Below, piece after piece: positions 54,375 to 64,000 of a DNA stretch of 64,000 nucleotides. The stretch is from Prosthecobacter dejongeii (lineage in GTDB: Bacteria; Verrucomicrobiota; Verrucomicrobiia; Verrucomicrobiales; Verrucomicrobiaceae). Where the stretch lies: contig NZ_JACHIF010000003.1 in the NCBI RefSeq assembly GCF_014203045.1, positions 372,001-436,000 of the forward strand, written 5' to 3'. Both the position numbers and the translations under genes were made by a program. The notes under the pieces are model-generated. The model was not told the origin of the DNA. It did no database searches and saw only the letters and a program-made list of their open reading frames with translations. How positions within the stretch are numbered: position 1 is the stretch's first letter; every line of letters starts with the position of its first letter.

Positions 54375-55016
54375 ATGCCGCAACTGCTGCTCGCCACCGC
54401 CAACGCCCACAAAACCCAGGAAGTTTCCGCCATGCTCGGCACCGAATGGCAGGTCGAAGACCTGAGATCCATCCCTGGGATGGTCATGCCTGAAGAGACC
54501 GGGACGACCTTCGAAGCCAATGCGATCATCAAGGCACAGGCGGCCAGTGCAGCCCGCCCTGGGCTCCTGGTTCTGGCGGACGATTCAGGCCTGGAAGTGG
54601 ATATTTTGAACAAGGAGCCAGGGGTGCGCTCGGCCCGGTTCGCCGGAGAAAACGCGACGGATGAGGACAACCGCCGTGCGCTGAAGGAACGCCTTCGCCG
54701 CGTGAGCACAAATCCTGGCCAGATCTTCCCGGCCCGCTTTCGCTGCTGCCTCGCCCTGGTGCGGGATGGAGAAGTACTGCATGTCACTCACGGCATCATT
54801 GAAGGCCGGGTGAGCACCATCGAGCGCGGGCGTGGGGGTTTTGGCTACGATGCCATGTTCACGCCAGAAGATTACAGCCAGACCTTTGGCGAACTGCCTG
54901 CTGAAGTGAAAAACCAGCTCAGCCACCGGGCCCACGCACTGGAATCCATGCAAAAGTGGCTGCAAAGCAGCCCGGAAGCTTTAATGGCGTATGCTCAGTC
55001 AGCCCTCCAGGGTTGA
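54375..55016 (+). CDS. rdgB: Non-canonical purine NTP pyrophosphatase RdgB/HAM1
   Basis: 213 residues. LLLATANAHKTQEVSAML at the N-terminus, ADDSGLEVDIL substrate-binding strand, GVRSARFAGENATDEDN, and GRGGFGYDAMF with ELPAEVKNQLSHRAHAL near the end are the family signatures. Hydrolyses ITP, XTP and dITP to keep them out of nucleic acids. Fifteen bases before the next gene. Confidence 0.95.
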   Translation: MPQLLLATANAHKTQEVSAMLGTEWQVEDLRSIPGMVMPEETGTTFEANAIIKAQAASAARPGLLVLADDSGLEVDILNKEPGVRSARFAGENATDEDNRRALKERLRRVSTNPGQIFPARFRCCLALVRDGEVLHVTHGIIEGRVSTIERGRGGFGYDAMFTPEDYSQTFGELPAEVKNQLSHRAHALESMQKWLQSSPEALMAYAQSALQG

Positions 55017-55031
55017 CCTGCATCTGCCCTC

Positions 55032-55928
55032 ATGAAAGCCCGCCTGCTACCTGCCCTAGCCGCCCTGTGCCTGCCCCAGTGTGCCCAGCAGGCCTACCAG
55101 GCTGCGCCGACCTACCCGGCTTCGCAGCCCCCTCCCACGCCTATATTTGCACCGCAGCCGCAGCGGCTCGTGCAGTTGCCTCCGCCGCAAGAGGCCCCAC
55201 CGCAGGCTCTGTCCCCCTGGCAGCAGGCCTCGTCCGTGCGCAGCCGCCCTCTGAATGCAGGGGCGCATCTGCATGAATTCACCGCCCGCAGCGCTGAAGG
55301 GGCCGCTGAAGTGAGTGTGATCATTTTCGACAGTCAGCAGTGCGCGCTCAAGGTGCTGGATCAGCCTGATTCCTTGGCCGGGGGTGGAGCTTTGATCTCC
55401 GTCATGCGCCAAGCCGGAGCCATCGCAGGAGTGAATGGGGGCTTTTTCCACCCGGACTTTTCCACGCTGGGCCTCATGATCACGGCCCAGGGCCAGACCG
55501 GCCAGTTTACCCGCAGCAGCCTCGTCTCGGGGGCCCTCGTCGTCATCGGTCAAGAACCCTACCTCGTGTGGAACTCGGAGTTTTTAGGGACTCAAGGGGT
55601 GACGCAAATGGTGCAGGCTGGGCCACGACTGGTGGATGAAGGCCGGCCTTTGCCCACACTGAACCGCACGAAGCACGCCACCCGTACCTTCATCGCCACG
55701 GATGGCCAGCGGCAGTGGGCCGTGGGGACAGTACGCAGCACCACCTTAGCAGGACTGGGGGATCTACTCGCCAGTGACGGGTTGCTGCCCGGGATGCCTG
55801 TGCTGCGTGCCCTAAACTTGGATGGTGGACGCTCCACTGCCCTCTACGCCCGGCAGGCCGATGGCCAGGAGATCAGCCGTCCTGGGTGGAGCACCGTGCG
55901 CAATTACGTGGCCGTGGTGCCCAGGTAG
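55032..55928 (+). CDS. Secreted phosphodiester glycosidase-like protein (NAGPA/DUF2233 family)
   Basis: 298 residues with a signal-like N-terminus (Cys17 may be lipidated) and a Pro/Gln-rich linker to ~residue 70. The domain shows AGAIAGVNGGFFHPDFSTLG, VQAGPRLVDEG and ALNLDGGRSTALYAR, the pattern of NAGPA-type phosphodiester glycosidases, including the conserved Asn-Gly-Gly-Phe and Asp-Gly-Gly-x-Ser. Some members act on exopolysaccharides or teichoic-acid-like polymers; the substrate here is unknown. Confidence 0.8.
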   Translation: MKARLLPALAALCLPQCAQQAYQAAPTYPASQPPPTPIFAPQPQRLVQLPPPQEAPPQALSPWQQASSVRSRPLNAGAHLHEFTARSAEGAAEVSVIIFDSQQCALKVLDQPDSLAGGGALISVMRQAGAIAGVNGGFFHPDFSTLGLMITAQGQTGQFTRSSLVSGALVVIGQEPYLVWNSEFLGTQGVTQMVQAGPRLVDEGRPLPTLNRTKHATRTFIATDGQRQWAVGTVRSTTLAGLGDLLASDGLLPGMPVLRALNLDGGRSTALYARQADGQEISRPGWSTVRNYVAVVPR

Positions 55929-56095
55929 CGTGCCGGAATGAAGCGCCTACGAAATGGGCCGGAGTGTGTGGCGGCGGAGGGACAGCGGTGAAGTTCCAAT
56001 GCTCTGCCCTTTGACCTGCCGCGTATGCTAGAGGCTGGCTTTCGTCGCAGCCGCCGCTTGCCTTGCCCCACCCCTTTCGATACCCTCTCCCCCAC

Positions 56096-58300
56096 GTGGC
56101 TTCCCCCTTCCAACTCAATCGCGAATACGAACCGAAAGGCGATCAGGCCCAGGCCATTGCCAAGCTGGTAAAATCCGTCCGCGCTGGCAATCGGCATCAA
56201 ACTTTGTTAGGCGTTACGGGATCTGGCAAGACCTACACCATGGCCAACATCATTGCCGAGATCGGCAAACCGTCCCTGGTTTTCTCTCATAACAAGACCC
56301 TCGCGGCGCAGCTCTATTCGGAGTTTAAGAACTTCTTCCCCAACAATGCGGTGGAGTACTTCGTCAGTTACTTCGACTACTACCAGCCCGAGGCTTACAT
56401 TCCGCGCACCGACACATACATCGAGAAGGACAGCAGCATCAATGACGAGATCGAGCGCCTGCGCCTTTCCACCATGGGCGCGCTCATCACGCGCAAAGAT
56501 GTCGTCGTCATCGCCAGTGTCTCCTGCATCTATGGCTTGGGCTCGCCCGAAGACTACGAAGGCATGATGGTGCCCGTGCATGTGGGCCAGCAGATGAGTC
56601 GGGAAACCTTTCTTACCAAGCTGGTGGACATGCTCTATGAGCGTAATGACATCCAGCTCAAGCGTGGCACCTTCCGTGCCCGGGGAGACGTGGTGGAGAT
56701 CGTCCCCGCTTACCTGGATAGCGAGGCCATCCGCGTGGAGTTCTTTGGCGACGAGGTGGACCGCATCAGCGCTGTGGATATCCTCACTGGCACCGTCACC
56801 CTGAAGATGCCGAACTACACCATCTTCCCTGCCAAGCAGTTCGTCACGCCTAACGACAAGTTAAAACGAGCTGTGGTAAAGATCCGCGATGAGATGGAGA
56901 CCTGCGTGGCCAACTTTGAAAAAGAAGGCAAACTCCTCGAGGCCCAGCGCCTGAAAATGCGCACGGAGCATGACATCGAAATGATGCAGGAAATGGGCTT
57001 TTGCCAGGGCATCGAAAACTACAGCCGCCACCTCACGGGCCGCGTGCCTGGGGCTACACCGGGCACCCTGCTGGATTTTTTCCCAGACGACTTTCTCTGC
57101 CTGGTGGATGAGAGCCACGCCACCATCCCCCAGATCGGCGGCATGTATGAGGGGGACCGCTCGCGCAAGACTGTCCTGGTCGAGCACGGTTTTCGCCTGC
57201 CCAGTGCCCTGGATAACCGCCCGCTGAAGTTCCCTGAGTTCATGGATGCCGTGGGCCAGCTCGTCTATGTCAGCGCCACACCTGCACGGTTCGAGATCGA
57301 AAACAGCGTCGTCGGAAATGACACCTACATCCCGCATAAGCGCGACCGCATCGGCGAAGAAGAAGGCACCCCCGCTGCTCTCCCCGGCCTGGCCGTGCGG
57401 GTCAGCGGCAATTCCCAGCCAGTGGAGAAGTTCGATGTCGAAACCAAAGGCAAAGCCCTGGTGGTGGAGCAGATCATCCGCCCCACCGGCCTGCTGGACC
57501 CCATCATCACCCTCAAGCCCCTGAAAGGCCAGATTGATGAAACCATCGAACTCTGCCGTCAACGCATCGAAAAAGGTGAGCGCGTTCTCGTCACCACCTT
57601 GACCAAACGCACGGCTGAAGACCTGACCGATTACCTGCGGAATCTGGACATGAAAGTCCGCTACCTGCACAGCGACATTGACGCCATCGAACGCGTGGAA
57701 ATCCTGCGCAGCCTGCGCAAGGGCGACTGCGATGTGCTTGTCGGCATTAACCTCCTTCGTGAAGGTCTGGACCTGCCCGAAGTCAGCCTCGTCTGCATCC
57801 TGGATGCCGATAAAGAGGGCTTTCTCCGCAGCGAAACCTCGCTCATCCAGACCGCTGGTCGCGCGGCCCGGCATGTGGCTGGAGAAGTCGTCTTGTTTGC
57901 CGATATCGAGACCCAGAGCATCCGCTCCCTGCTCAGCATCAGTGGTTACCGGCGCCAAGTGCAGATGGACCATAACGAAAAGTATGGCATCACCCCACAG
58001 ACCGTCCGCCGGGGCGTGCAGGAGTCTCTACAAACGCTGGGCAAAGCCAAGGAAGTGGAAGACAATGTCCTGCGTGAAGCGGGGGGGGACTTTGCCGTCG
58101 TGGATGTCATCCGCGAGCTGGAAGGCGAAATGGCCGAAGCCGCCACCAAACTGGAATTCGAACGTGCCGCCCTTCTGCGCGACCAAATCCGCGAACTCAA
58201 AAAACAAGCCGGGCTGAATCCCGACGAAGGCGGAGTGCTGCCCAAGACCAAGAAAGTCACTTACGGCAAACCGAAACGCGGAGGCAAGAAGGGGAAGTGA
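56096..58300 (+). CDS. uvrB: Excinuclease ABC subunit B
   Basis: 734 residues from a GTG at 56096, chosen because it gives (M)[16 protein letters not shown], the normal UvrB start; a TTG at 56063 would add 11 residues. Walker [11 protein letters not shown] (Lys45), beta-hairpin region [20 protein letters not shown], helicase motif [45 protein letters not shown], and a C-terminal UVR domain ([20 protein letters not shown]). It loads onto damaged DNA with UvrA and recruits UvrC. Confidence 0.98.
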   Translation: MASPFQLNREYEPKGDQAQAIAKLVKSVRAGNRHQTLLGVTGSGKTYTMANIIAEIGKPSLVFSHNKTLAAQLYSEFKNFFPNNAVEYFVSYFDYYQPEAYIPRTDTYIEKDSSINDEIERLRLSTMGALITRKDVVVIASVSCIYGLGSPEDYEGMMVPVHVGQQMSRETFLTKLVDMLYERNDIQLKRGTFRARGDVVEIVPAYLDSEAIRVEFFGDEVDRISAVDILTGTVTLKMPNYTIFPAKQFVTPNDKLKRAVVKIRDEMETCVANFEKEGKLLEAQRLKMRTEHDIEMMQEMGFCQGIENYSRHLTGRVPGATPGTLLDFFPDDFLCLVDESHATIPQIGGMYEGDRSRKTVLVEHGFRLPSALDNRPLKFPEFMDAVGQLVYVSATPARFEIENSVVGNDTYIPHKRDRIGEEEGTPAALPGLAVRVSGNSQPVEKFDVETKGKALVVEQIIRPTGLLDPIITLKPLKGQIDETIELCRQRIEKGERVLVTTLTKRTAEDLTDYLRNLDMKVRYLHSDIDAIERVEILRSLRKGDCDVLVGINLLREGLDLPEVSLVCILDADKEGFLRSETSLIQTAGRAARHVAGEVVLFADIETQSIRSLLSISGYRRQVQMDHNEKYGITPQTVRRGVQESLQTLGKAKEVEDNVLREAGGDFAVVDVIRELEGEMAEAATKLEFERAALLRDQIRELKKQAGLNPDEGGVLPKTKKVTYGKPKRGGKKGK

Positions 58301-58394
58301 GGGAAGGATCTTCAGCGAACGAAGTCTAAAGACCAAACGAAACTCCCGGCCTTTCCCGTTCTTTTACACCCAGCCCAACAGACAACGAGTCGCA

Positions 58395-58449
58395 CCAAAG
58401 GCGGAGCCTTGACGAGCTAAGCTCTGGCTACTTTAGGCTCAGCCCTTGG
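58395..58449. terminator. Large stem-loop between convergent uvrB and porin genes
   Basis: Arms 58395-58408 and 58436-58449 pair at 12 of 14 positions; a perfect 11-base palindrome GAGCTAAGCTC (58414-58424) sits inside the loop. There is no T-run, but the position between converging genes suggests a bidirectional transcription barrier or a palindromic repeat. Confidence 0.4.
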
Positions 58450-58478
58450 TGTTGCATCGACTGATTCTTTGTGGGGTT

Positions 58479-59873
58479 TTAGAAATTCACCTGGACCTGC
58501 GCATAGCCAAACTGGGCTGTATCACTGGCACCCGTCTGTGCCAGATACTTGCCGGCGAAGAACACGCTGTATCCTGCTTGGAGGGCCACATGAGTATTCA
58601 GCTTGTAGTAGGCATTTAGGTCCACTTCTTGACCGCGAAAGCTGCTGGCGCGGCGTGCATCGGCATTTACCGGGCGGACGGTGGAGGTGGTGTTGGCCCC
58701 ATACCAGGCGTCGTTGTTAGTGGCGTTCCAGTAGAGATTGTAGTCCAGAGTCAGCTTGAGTTTACTCGTGGGTTGGATGGAGAAATTCAACTGCGGATTC
58801 TGCAGGTTCATCCAGCCAGTGGTGTCCATGAAACCATAGAGGGCATGATTGCCGGGGAACATGTTTTGGAAGGTGTTGTTGGTGCCGTCCGTCGCATCGT
58901 CATCACCACTGGCGTAGTTATATTGCACACCCAGACGTGGTTTCCACGCATGCTCAAAGTTATAGCCCGTGCCCCAGTGGCCAGCGAAGGCCAGATGATC
59001 CAGCCCAGCCACGCGGCCATATTGCAGGGCCATTTCCATTTCGTAGTCCCAATTGTGCAGCTTTTTCGGGTCGCCTTTCATGAGGGTTCCCAGGGTGAAG
59101 AAGTTGGTCTTACCCACGGCTCCTAGCGGCGAACCTGGCGCGCCAGCGGCCTTGTTGGCCTGTTCATTCAAGAGATAAAAGTCCGTTACGCTCTGCCACG
59201 GAATCAAAGATTTCGAGGAGAAATACAGCCCGCTGACGATCGCGTTGCGCGCTTCACGAGTGCTGAAGTAGTCCGACTGATTCCAGCGGTTGTTGACAAA
59301 GTTCACCGGGCTGCCCACGAACAGATCCAGTTGCCACGTCTCCTGGGCATAGCGCAGTCTCAGCGCATCCCAGGCGCGTGTGGGGTTGGACCATTGCGGA
59401 TTCCCCAGCAGGCGTTGATCGCCATAATTGAGGGGCTGCCGTCCCGCGCGTAAGCTCAGGCCATCTGCATCATGACCGAAATCGGCCCAGGCTTGCAGCA
59501 CATCAAAAACATCGTCCCCATCGGCCCCGAAACTGCCGATGTTGTTTGGCCGACTGCCGCCGATCTCGCGAATGTCCTGCCCTTGCACATACACTTTGAA
59601 CCAGGAAGTCGGCGTCACCAGCATGCCCAGTCGAAAGCGGGTGAGCAACCACGAGGCGTCTTGAGGACCGTTGACGGAGCTGTTGAAATCATAGTTGTTG
59701 TCGCGCACTTCCACCCGGCCTTTCAGCTCTGTGTCGAAGGTGATGAGATCCGTTTTAGCCACGGTTTCCACCGGGCTGGGGGAAACTGCCGAAGTGCCAG
59801 CATGGCTCATCCAGGGCAGCAGGGCGAGGGCTGACAGGAGAAACCTTTTTTTCAATGTCGGGCTTGGGGTCAT
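58479..59873 (-). CDS. Alginate-export-type outer membrane porin
   Basis: 464 residues from the ATG at 59873, which opens a signal peptide (KKRFLLSALALLPWMSHAG). The remainder alternates aromatic-capped beta strands (FKVYVQGQDIRE, LSLRAGRQPLNYGDQRLLG, WQLDLFVGSPV) and ends in a terminal strand with Phe (QVQVNF), as in barrel porins. GRQPLNYGDQRLLG with WSNPTRAWDALRLRY is typical of the alginate_exp/AlgE-like family, which is widespread and not specific for alginate. Substrate unknown. Confidence 0.82.
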   Translation of the reverse strand: MTPSPTLKKRFLLSALALLPWMSHAGTSAVSPSPVETVAKTDLITFDTELKGRVEVRDNNYDFNSSVNGPQDASWLLTRFRLGMLVTPTSWFKVYVQGQDIREIGGSRPNNIGSFGADGDDVFDVLQAWADFGHDADGLSLRAGRQPLNYGDQRLLGNPQWSNPTRAWDALRLRYAQETWQLDLFVGSPVNFVNNRWNQSDYFSTREARNAIVSGLYFSSKSLIPWQSVTDFYLLNEQANKAAGAPGSPLGAVGKTNFFTLGTLMKGDPKKLHNWDYEMEMALQYGRVAGLDHLAFAGHWGTGYNFEHAWKPRLGVQYNYASGDDDATDGTNNTFQNMFPGNHALYGFMDTTGWMNLQNPQLNFSIQPTSKLKLTLDYNLYWNATNNDAWYGANTTSTVRPVNADARRASSFRGQEVDLNAYYKLNTHVALQAGYSVFFAGKYLAQTGASDTAQFGYAQVQVNF

Positions 59874-59961
59874 GTTTTGAGCAGGGGGATAAAAGACATG
59901 TGAAATCCATGCCCGGGCCGTGTCTGGCCCGGGCATGAATTGAGGGAGAGAGGTTGGTGGA

Positions 59962-61590
59962 TTAAGCGCGCTGTCTCAGCAGGCGGGCTGCCTGGGGATG
60001 TTCGGACACGGGGCGGTGGTCTTCAAGACCTTCAATGATGAGCTCTCGATTCTCCAACTTCCAGTCCTGTACCATCTCTTCGAGCTTTTTCATCACGGAG
60101 TGATCCACGAGGTGCGTCTGGGAGAGGTCCACCTTCACCTTGGGGTGTTGAGACAGACCCAGAAGCTGTTTGCGCAGGGGAAGCCAGTTGCTGAACACAG
60201 CGGCTTTTTTGACCGTCAAGACTGGGTGACCAGCGATTTCATCCTGACTCATTTCGGCATGTGGAACGAAGAGATTGCCCACGCTGGTACCGCTGATCAT
60301 GTGCAGGATCAGTTTCACCACGATGCCGAAGGCAATGCCAATGAGGAGATCGGTCGCCAGCGTCGCGATCATGGTGGCCAGGAAGATGAGGAGTTGGCCC
60401 TTGCCGACATGCCACATGTGGTAAAATTCCTTTGGCGAGGCGAGATTGTAACCGGTGAAGACCAGCATGGCGGCCAGGGCTGCTAAGGGAATCATATTCA
60501 GCAACCAGGGCACACTGGCCACTAAGATCAGCAGCAGAGCACCATGCCAAAAATTCGCCCAACGTGTACGCGCACCGTTGTTACGATTGGAGGAAGAGCG
60601 GACGATTTCAGAAATCATCGGGATACCGCCGATGAAAGAGACTAAGGTATTGGCGACACCCACGGCCAGAAGGTCGCGATTCAGATTCGTGCGGCGTTGC
60701 CATGGGTCTAGGAGGTCAATGGCCTTGGCGCTGAGTAGAGATTCCAGCGTGCCTACGAGGGCATACATGACGATCCATTTCAGGCTGGTGAGGCTGAGCA
60801 GGCCGGAGAAATCAGGATGGGTGATGGCCTTCAGCATGTTGCCAGGCAGGGTCACCAGGTTCTTGGGACCGACGGAGTAGGCGTGGCCGTGGAACTGGTA
60901 CATGTGCTCATGAGCGATGTCGAAATACACGGCCAGGGGTGTGGCGACGATGAGGACCAGCATGGGACCGGGAATGGCCTGCACGACTTTGTTTTTGATG
61001 AACAAACGGCCAAAGAGCAGCAGCAGAGAAATGGCCCCAATGAGGGCGATCTCCGGGTTCATGTGCATGATACTTTCTGGGATCTCAGCCAGCAATTCCA
61101 GCGGCTCTTTCGCATGAGCGGCCACGCCTAGGGCCACATGGACCTGCTTCGCTACGATGATGACACCGATGGCGGCCAACATCCCGTGCACAGCGGCTAC
61201 CGGGAAAAACTCGCCCAGGGTACCGAGACGGAAAGCACCGAATAAGATCTGAATGACGCCTGCCACCGCTCCCACGGCCAGGGCTTTTTCGTAACCCAAC
61301 TCCTGCACTGAGCCCAAGACGATGATGATCATCCCTGCGGCAGGGCCTTTGATGGTGAGCTCTGAGTTGCTCAAGAAAGGGGTGAGCAATCCGCCGATGA
61401 CCGCTGTGAAGATACCGGCAATGGGGGGTACCCCTGAGGCAATGGAGATGCCCAGGCACAAAGGCAGAGCAATGAGGAAAACCAGAAAGCCGGAAACGAG
61501 ATCGTTTTTCAGATAGGCCTGAAAACCTTTCAAGTTACCGACGGGGACGGGGCCGGGGGGCTTAACTGTTGGGGCGGTAGGTGCTGACAT
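59962..61590 (-). CDS. SulP family anion transporter with STAS domain
   Basis: 542 residues from the ATG at 61590 (the longer frame to 61644 is not family-like). About ten to twelve membrane helices with [19 protein letters not shown] and a [12 protein letters not shown] motif, [20 protein letters not shown], and a C-terminal STAS domain (~450-530, [20 protein letters not shown]). SulP proteins carry sulfate, bicarbonate or other anions. Divergent from dabA, so bicarbonate is a reasonable guess. Not proven. Confidence 0.88.
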   Translation of the reverse strand: MSAPTAPTVKPPGPVPVGNLKGFQAYLKNDLVSGFLVFLIALPLCLGISIASGVPPIAGIFTAVIGGLLTPFLSNSELTIKGPAAGMIIIVLGSVQELGYEKALAVGAVAGVIQILFGAFRLGTLGEFFPVAAVHGMLAAIGVIIVAKQVHVALGVAAHAKEPLELLAEIPESIMHMNPEIALIGAISLLLLFGRLFIKNKVVQAIPGPMLVLIVATPLAVYFDIAHEHMYQFHGHAYSVGPKNLVTLPGNMLKAITHPDFSGLLSLTSLKWIVMYALVGTLESLLSAKAIDLLDPWQRRTNLNRDLLAVGVANTLVSFIGGIPMISEIVRSSSNRNNGARTRWANFWHGALLLILVASVPWLLNMIPLAALAAMLVFTGYNLASPKEFYHMWHVGKGQLLIFLATMIATLATDLLIGIAFGIVVKLILHMISGTSVGNLFVPHAEMSQDEIAGHPVLTVKKAAVFSNWLPLRKQLLGLSQHPKVKVDLSQTHLVDHSVMKKLEEMVQDWKLENRELIIEGLEDHRPVSEHPQAARLLRQRA

Positions 61591-61666
61591 GTGGATGTAG
61601 TTTGGGACGTGAACAAAGACGCAGGTCCGCTGCTGAAATCCCATCCCCTCGGCAGGGTAAATTTCT

Positions 61667-61718
61667 CCCCCGTTTTGGGGGTCCCCTCCTCAGGGGGGGA
61701 ATACCCCTTGTCGAGGGG
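61667..61718. promoter_or_regulatory. Three tandem GC hairpins in the sulP-dabA divergent region
   Basis: Consecutive stem-loops: CCCCC-GTTTT-GGGGG (61667-61681), CCCC-TCCTCA-GGGG (61683-61696) and CCCCT-TGTCG-AGGGG (61704-61718). They lie between two divergent genes and would sit in the leader of one or both transcripts, or act as protein-binding sites. Confidence 0.4.
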
Positions 61719-61765
61719 ATAGCATGAAGGCCCGGCCTCGCGTTAGTTCATGGCATCACTGACTC

Positions 61766-64000
61766 ATGAGCGCATCCCCTTCCTCTGCCCCCTGCGACTG
61801 TCACGGTCACCCTGCCGCTCCGGCCTCTGGAGATGTGAATGAGAAGTTGCATCATTTGTTGGACCACGCCTCCCACTACCTTCCTGCCCAGGGGCCCATC
61901 GGCGTGTTCATCCATCACAATACGCTGCATGCTTTCCAGCACCAGCCTTTTGAAAAAGCTGTGCTAGAAGCCGCTCACGTTTTCAAGACGGAGCCCTACA
62001 TGTCGGAAGAGGCCTACCAAAAAGAACGCCAGCGCGGGCGCATCCTGGATCAGGACATTGATGCTGCGGTGAAGAACGAGGCCGATGCTGAGATCATCCC
62101 CGGCCGCTTGACACGCCGCCAGCTTCGCCGCGCCTTGCTCATCCCAGGCGTGCGCCGTGTCAATGGCCGCAACATCGCCTGGCACGTGGAGGAGGGAGAG
62201 ATGCTCCAGGCCTTCCGCACAGATCTGGATCCCCTCGCTGCGCGTGCATTGGCCACGGATTCTCCCCAAGCTCTCTGGGAGGTCTGCACCCGCCGTTACA
62301 AGCCCCAGCCAGCCCCCGCTCTGCCGAGGCCCAAGCGCCCCCGCGAGGCTGTTATGGCCAGTCGTGGGGTAGATCTGGACCTCATCGTGCATCCGCCATT
62401 GATTCGCCTCACTGGCGCCTACCTGGATCAGGGCATCGCCTACTGGCCCATGCCACTGCGGGAGCAAGGCCTGCTCAAAGCCGCCCGCCAGATCATCGCG
62501 CTGCCATTCTCCGTCTATCCTGCTCACCTTAGCCGCATTGGCCAAGTCTTTTCCGACCAGGAAAAGCGTGGGCTTGAGGCTGAGGCGGTGGTGAACGAAA
62601 TGTTGGTTAAACTCGGGGTGCCAGAGGCAGAGTGGCAAGACTACATCATCGCCGAGCTATTGCCTCTTGCTGGTTGGGCGGGCCTCGTCCGTTGTTTGGA
62701 AAAAGATCCCTCCCTGGCTCCGCATGATCGCGTGCGCTGCTCCCTCATGGAGTTTTTGGCGCTCCGCCTCACCTACACAGCGGTCGCGCTTGAATCCGTC
62801 ATGGGAGATACCAAGTCCTGGCGTCGGCTGAAGGCCCCGGTGGTGTCATCAGACCCCCTCACTCACCAGGCCCGTCTTTACGATGCAGCCCAGCTTTTAG
62901 GCTTGCCGAGCAAAGACCTCCAGGCCCTGCCTGAAGGCGTGTTCACAGGCCTCTGTGAAGAGCTGGAAGCCTGCAATGAACTGGAGCGCCGTCGCCTGCT
63001 GCACATCGCCTATGAGCGGCGTCACGAACGCCAGATCCTGATACCTCTGGCCAAACACCGCGCCATGCCACGCATCGGGCCTGATACCTGCCGTCTTGCA
63101 GCTCAGGTCATGTTCTGCATTGATGAGCGTGAGGAGTCCATCCGGCGTGCTTTGGAAGAGATTGACCCCAGCATTGAAACTCACGGTGCCGCCGGGTTCT
63201 TTGGCTGCGCCATTGATTACACAGGCATTGATGATGCCCATGGTGTGCCCCTTTGCCCCGTGGTGGTAAAGCCCGCGCATGAGGTGCGCGAAAAGCCCAT
63301 GGATGGGCACTCTGCCACGGATGCAAAGCGCCAGTCTTTGCGCCGGGTATGGGCGAAGGTGGTGCGCCATGGTTACATCTCTTCCCGGACGTTGGTGCGT
63401 GGCTCTTTCAGCACCGCCTTCCTTGGTTTTTTTAGCCTCTTCCCCATGGCTCTGCGTGTGCTCAGCCCACTGAGTTATGCACGCTTCATGGGTAAACTGA
63501 ATGACATCTTCCTGCCGGAGCCCCGCACAGAGCTTTCCTTCATGCGTGATGACGCCACGTCAAAGGATGCCACGTCGGGGCTCCTGCTGGGATTCAGCAC
63601 GCAGGAGAAGGCTGATCGTGTGGCCAGCGTGCTGGGGCCTGCTGGTTTGCACAAAGGCCATGCCCGTCTGGTCGTGGTGCTGGGCCACGGCTCTACCAGC
63701 CTGAATAATCCCCATGAATCTGCGCATGATTGTGGCGCATGCGGCGGCCGCCGAGGTGGCCCGAATGCCCGCGTCTTTGCTGCTATGGCGAATCGGCCTG
63801 AAGTGCGTGAAAGCCTGCGCGCCAAAGGCATCGTCATACCTGACGATACTTGGTTCATCGGTGGCTATCATGACACCTGCAATGACAACATTGATCTCTA
63901 TGATCTGGATGCTGTGCCAGACTCACATCGAGGTGACCTAGCCAGTGTGCGCGAGTCTTTGGACAAGGCCCGTGCGATGAGTGCGCATGAGCGTGCCCGG
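61766..64000 (+). CDS. dabA: Inorganic carbon transporter subunit DabA (UPF0753/DUF2309), partial
   Basis: 745 codons from the ATG at 61766 to the window edge, so the C-terminus is missing. The zinc site of DabA is intact: C451 and D453 in MFCIDERE, and H641 and C656, spaced 15 apart (VLGHGSTS...HDC), the same C-x-D and H-x14-C spacing recalled from the Halothiobacillus enzyme. LHHLLDHASHYLPAQGPIGV with FIHHNTLHAFQ at the N-terminus is the family start. DabA is thought to hydrate CO2 vectorially together with the membrane subunit DabB. No dabB is visible here; the neighbour is a SulP transporter. Confidence 0.92.
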   Translation, partial: MSASPSSAPCDCHGHPAAPASGDVNEKLHHLLDHASHYLPAQGPIGVFIHHNTLHAFQHQPFEKAVLEAAHVFKTEPYMSEEAYQKERQRGRILDQDIDAAVKNEADAEIIPGRLTRRQLRRALLIPGVRRVNGRNIAWHVEEGEMLQAFRTDLDPLAARALATDSPQALWEVCTRRYKPQPAPALPRPKRPREAVMASRGVDLDLIVHPPLIRLTGAYLDQGIAYWPMPLREQGLLKAARQIIALPFSVYPAHLSRIGQVFSDQEKRGLEAEAVVNEMLVKLGVPEAEWQDYIIAELLPLAGWAGLVRCLEKDPSLAPHDRVRCSLMEFLALRLTYTAVALESVMGDTKSWRRLKAPVVSSDPLTHQARLYDAAQLLGLPSKDLQALPEGVFTGLCEELEACNELERRRLLHIAYERRHERQILIPLAKHRAMPRIGPDTCRLAAQVMFCIDEREESIRRALEEIDPSIETHGAAGFFGCAIDYTGIDDAHGVPLCPVVVKPAHEVREKPMDGHSATDAKRQSLRRVWAKVVRHGYISSRTLVRGSFSTAFLGFFSLFPMALRVLSPLSYARFMGKLNDIFLPEPRTELSFMRDDATSKDATSGLLLGFSTQEKADRVASVLGPAGLHKGHARLVVVLGHGSTSLNNPHESAHDCGACGGRRGGPNARVFAAMANRPEVRESLRAKGIVIPDDTWFIGGYHDTCNDNIDLYDLDAVPDSHRGDLASVRESLDKARAMSAHERAR

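Noticed and set aside
56861..57973. 370-codon minus-strand frame
   Set aside because: Entirely antisense to uvrB.
1..64000. CRISPR arrays, rRNA genes, prophage or integrase genes
   Set aside because: No regularly spaced repeats, no rRNA sequence and no phage structural or integrase genes were seen.

Overview
The window looks like a chromosome segment of a Gram-negative verrucomicrobium, possibly of the Prosthecobacter/Verrucomicrobium type. The lineage is inferred from a fused lpxC-fabZ gene, a long-form ECF sigma factor of the type seen in planctomycetes and verrucomicrobia, a secreted PQQ-propeller/LamG protein, and translation starts that mostly lack a strong Shine-Dalgarno sequence. It was not shown by any database search. 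An LPS outer membrane is supported by lpxA, lpxC, a secretin, a porin and an RND pump.

Left part (1-8.1 kb): an effector island. Three CesT-type class I chaperone genes each sit next to a large gene with kinase features: two with Ser/Thr-kinase motifs (1-1781, cut by the window edge, and 5727-7514) and one with an atypical kinase-like core (3046-4653). This stretch is visibly AT-richer than the rest and holds an internally deleted IS5-family element with terminal repeats and a CTAA duplication.

Centre (8.2-35.6 kb): a complete type III secretion system of the Ysc (Yersinia/Pseudomonas) family, nearly all on the + strand and tightly packed. Its order joins three Yersinia blocks: lcrR (divergent)-[1056-aa novel protein]-lcrG-like-tip protein-lcrH-yopB-yopD; then yopN-tyeA-sycN-yscX-yscY-sctV; then yscB-sctC-D-yscE-sctF-yscG-sctI-J-K-L-N-O-P-Q-R-S-T-U. 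Besides the export apparatus, rings, needle, ATPase and ruler it carries the gatekeeper, needle-chaperone and translocon-chaperone genes. No transcriptional activator and no pilotin were recognised in it. The 1056-aa protein and the three kinase-like effectors are the least described parts.

Right part (35.6-64 kb): ordinary chromosome. It has an ECF sigma factor, tRNA-Arg(UCU), a HupE/UreJ-like membrane protein, radC, a glutamine amidotransferase (pabA/trpG), a very large secreted PQQ-propeller protein, a 3D-domain lipoprotein, an RND efflux pair, a secreted esterase, a DUF1963-like protein, lpxA and lpxC-fabZ, rdgB, a phosphodiester-glycosidase-like protein, uvrB, an alginate-export-type porin, and a divergent sulP/dabA pair. 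The last pair suggests inorganic-carbon or anion uptake; dabA runs off the right edge. Several intergenic gaps hold strong inverted repeats (39.7 kb, 44.0 kb, 58.4 kb, 61.7 kb).
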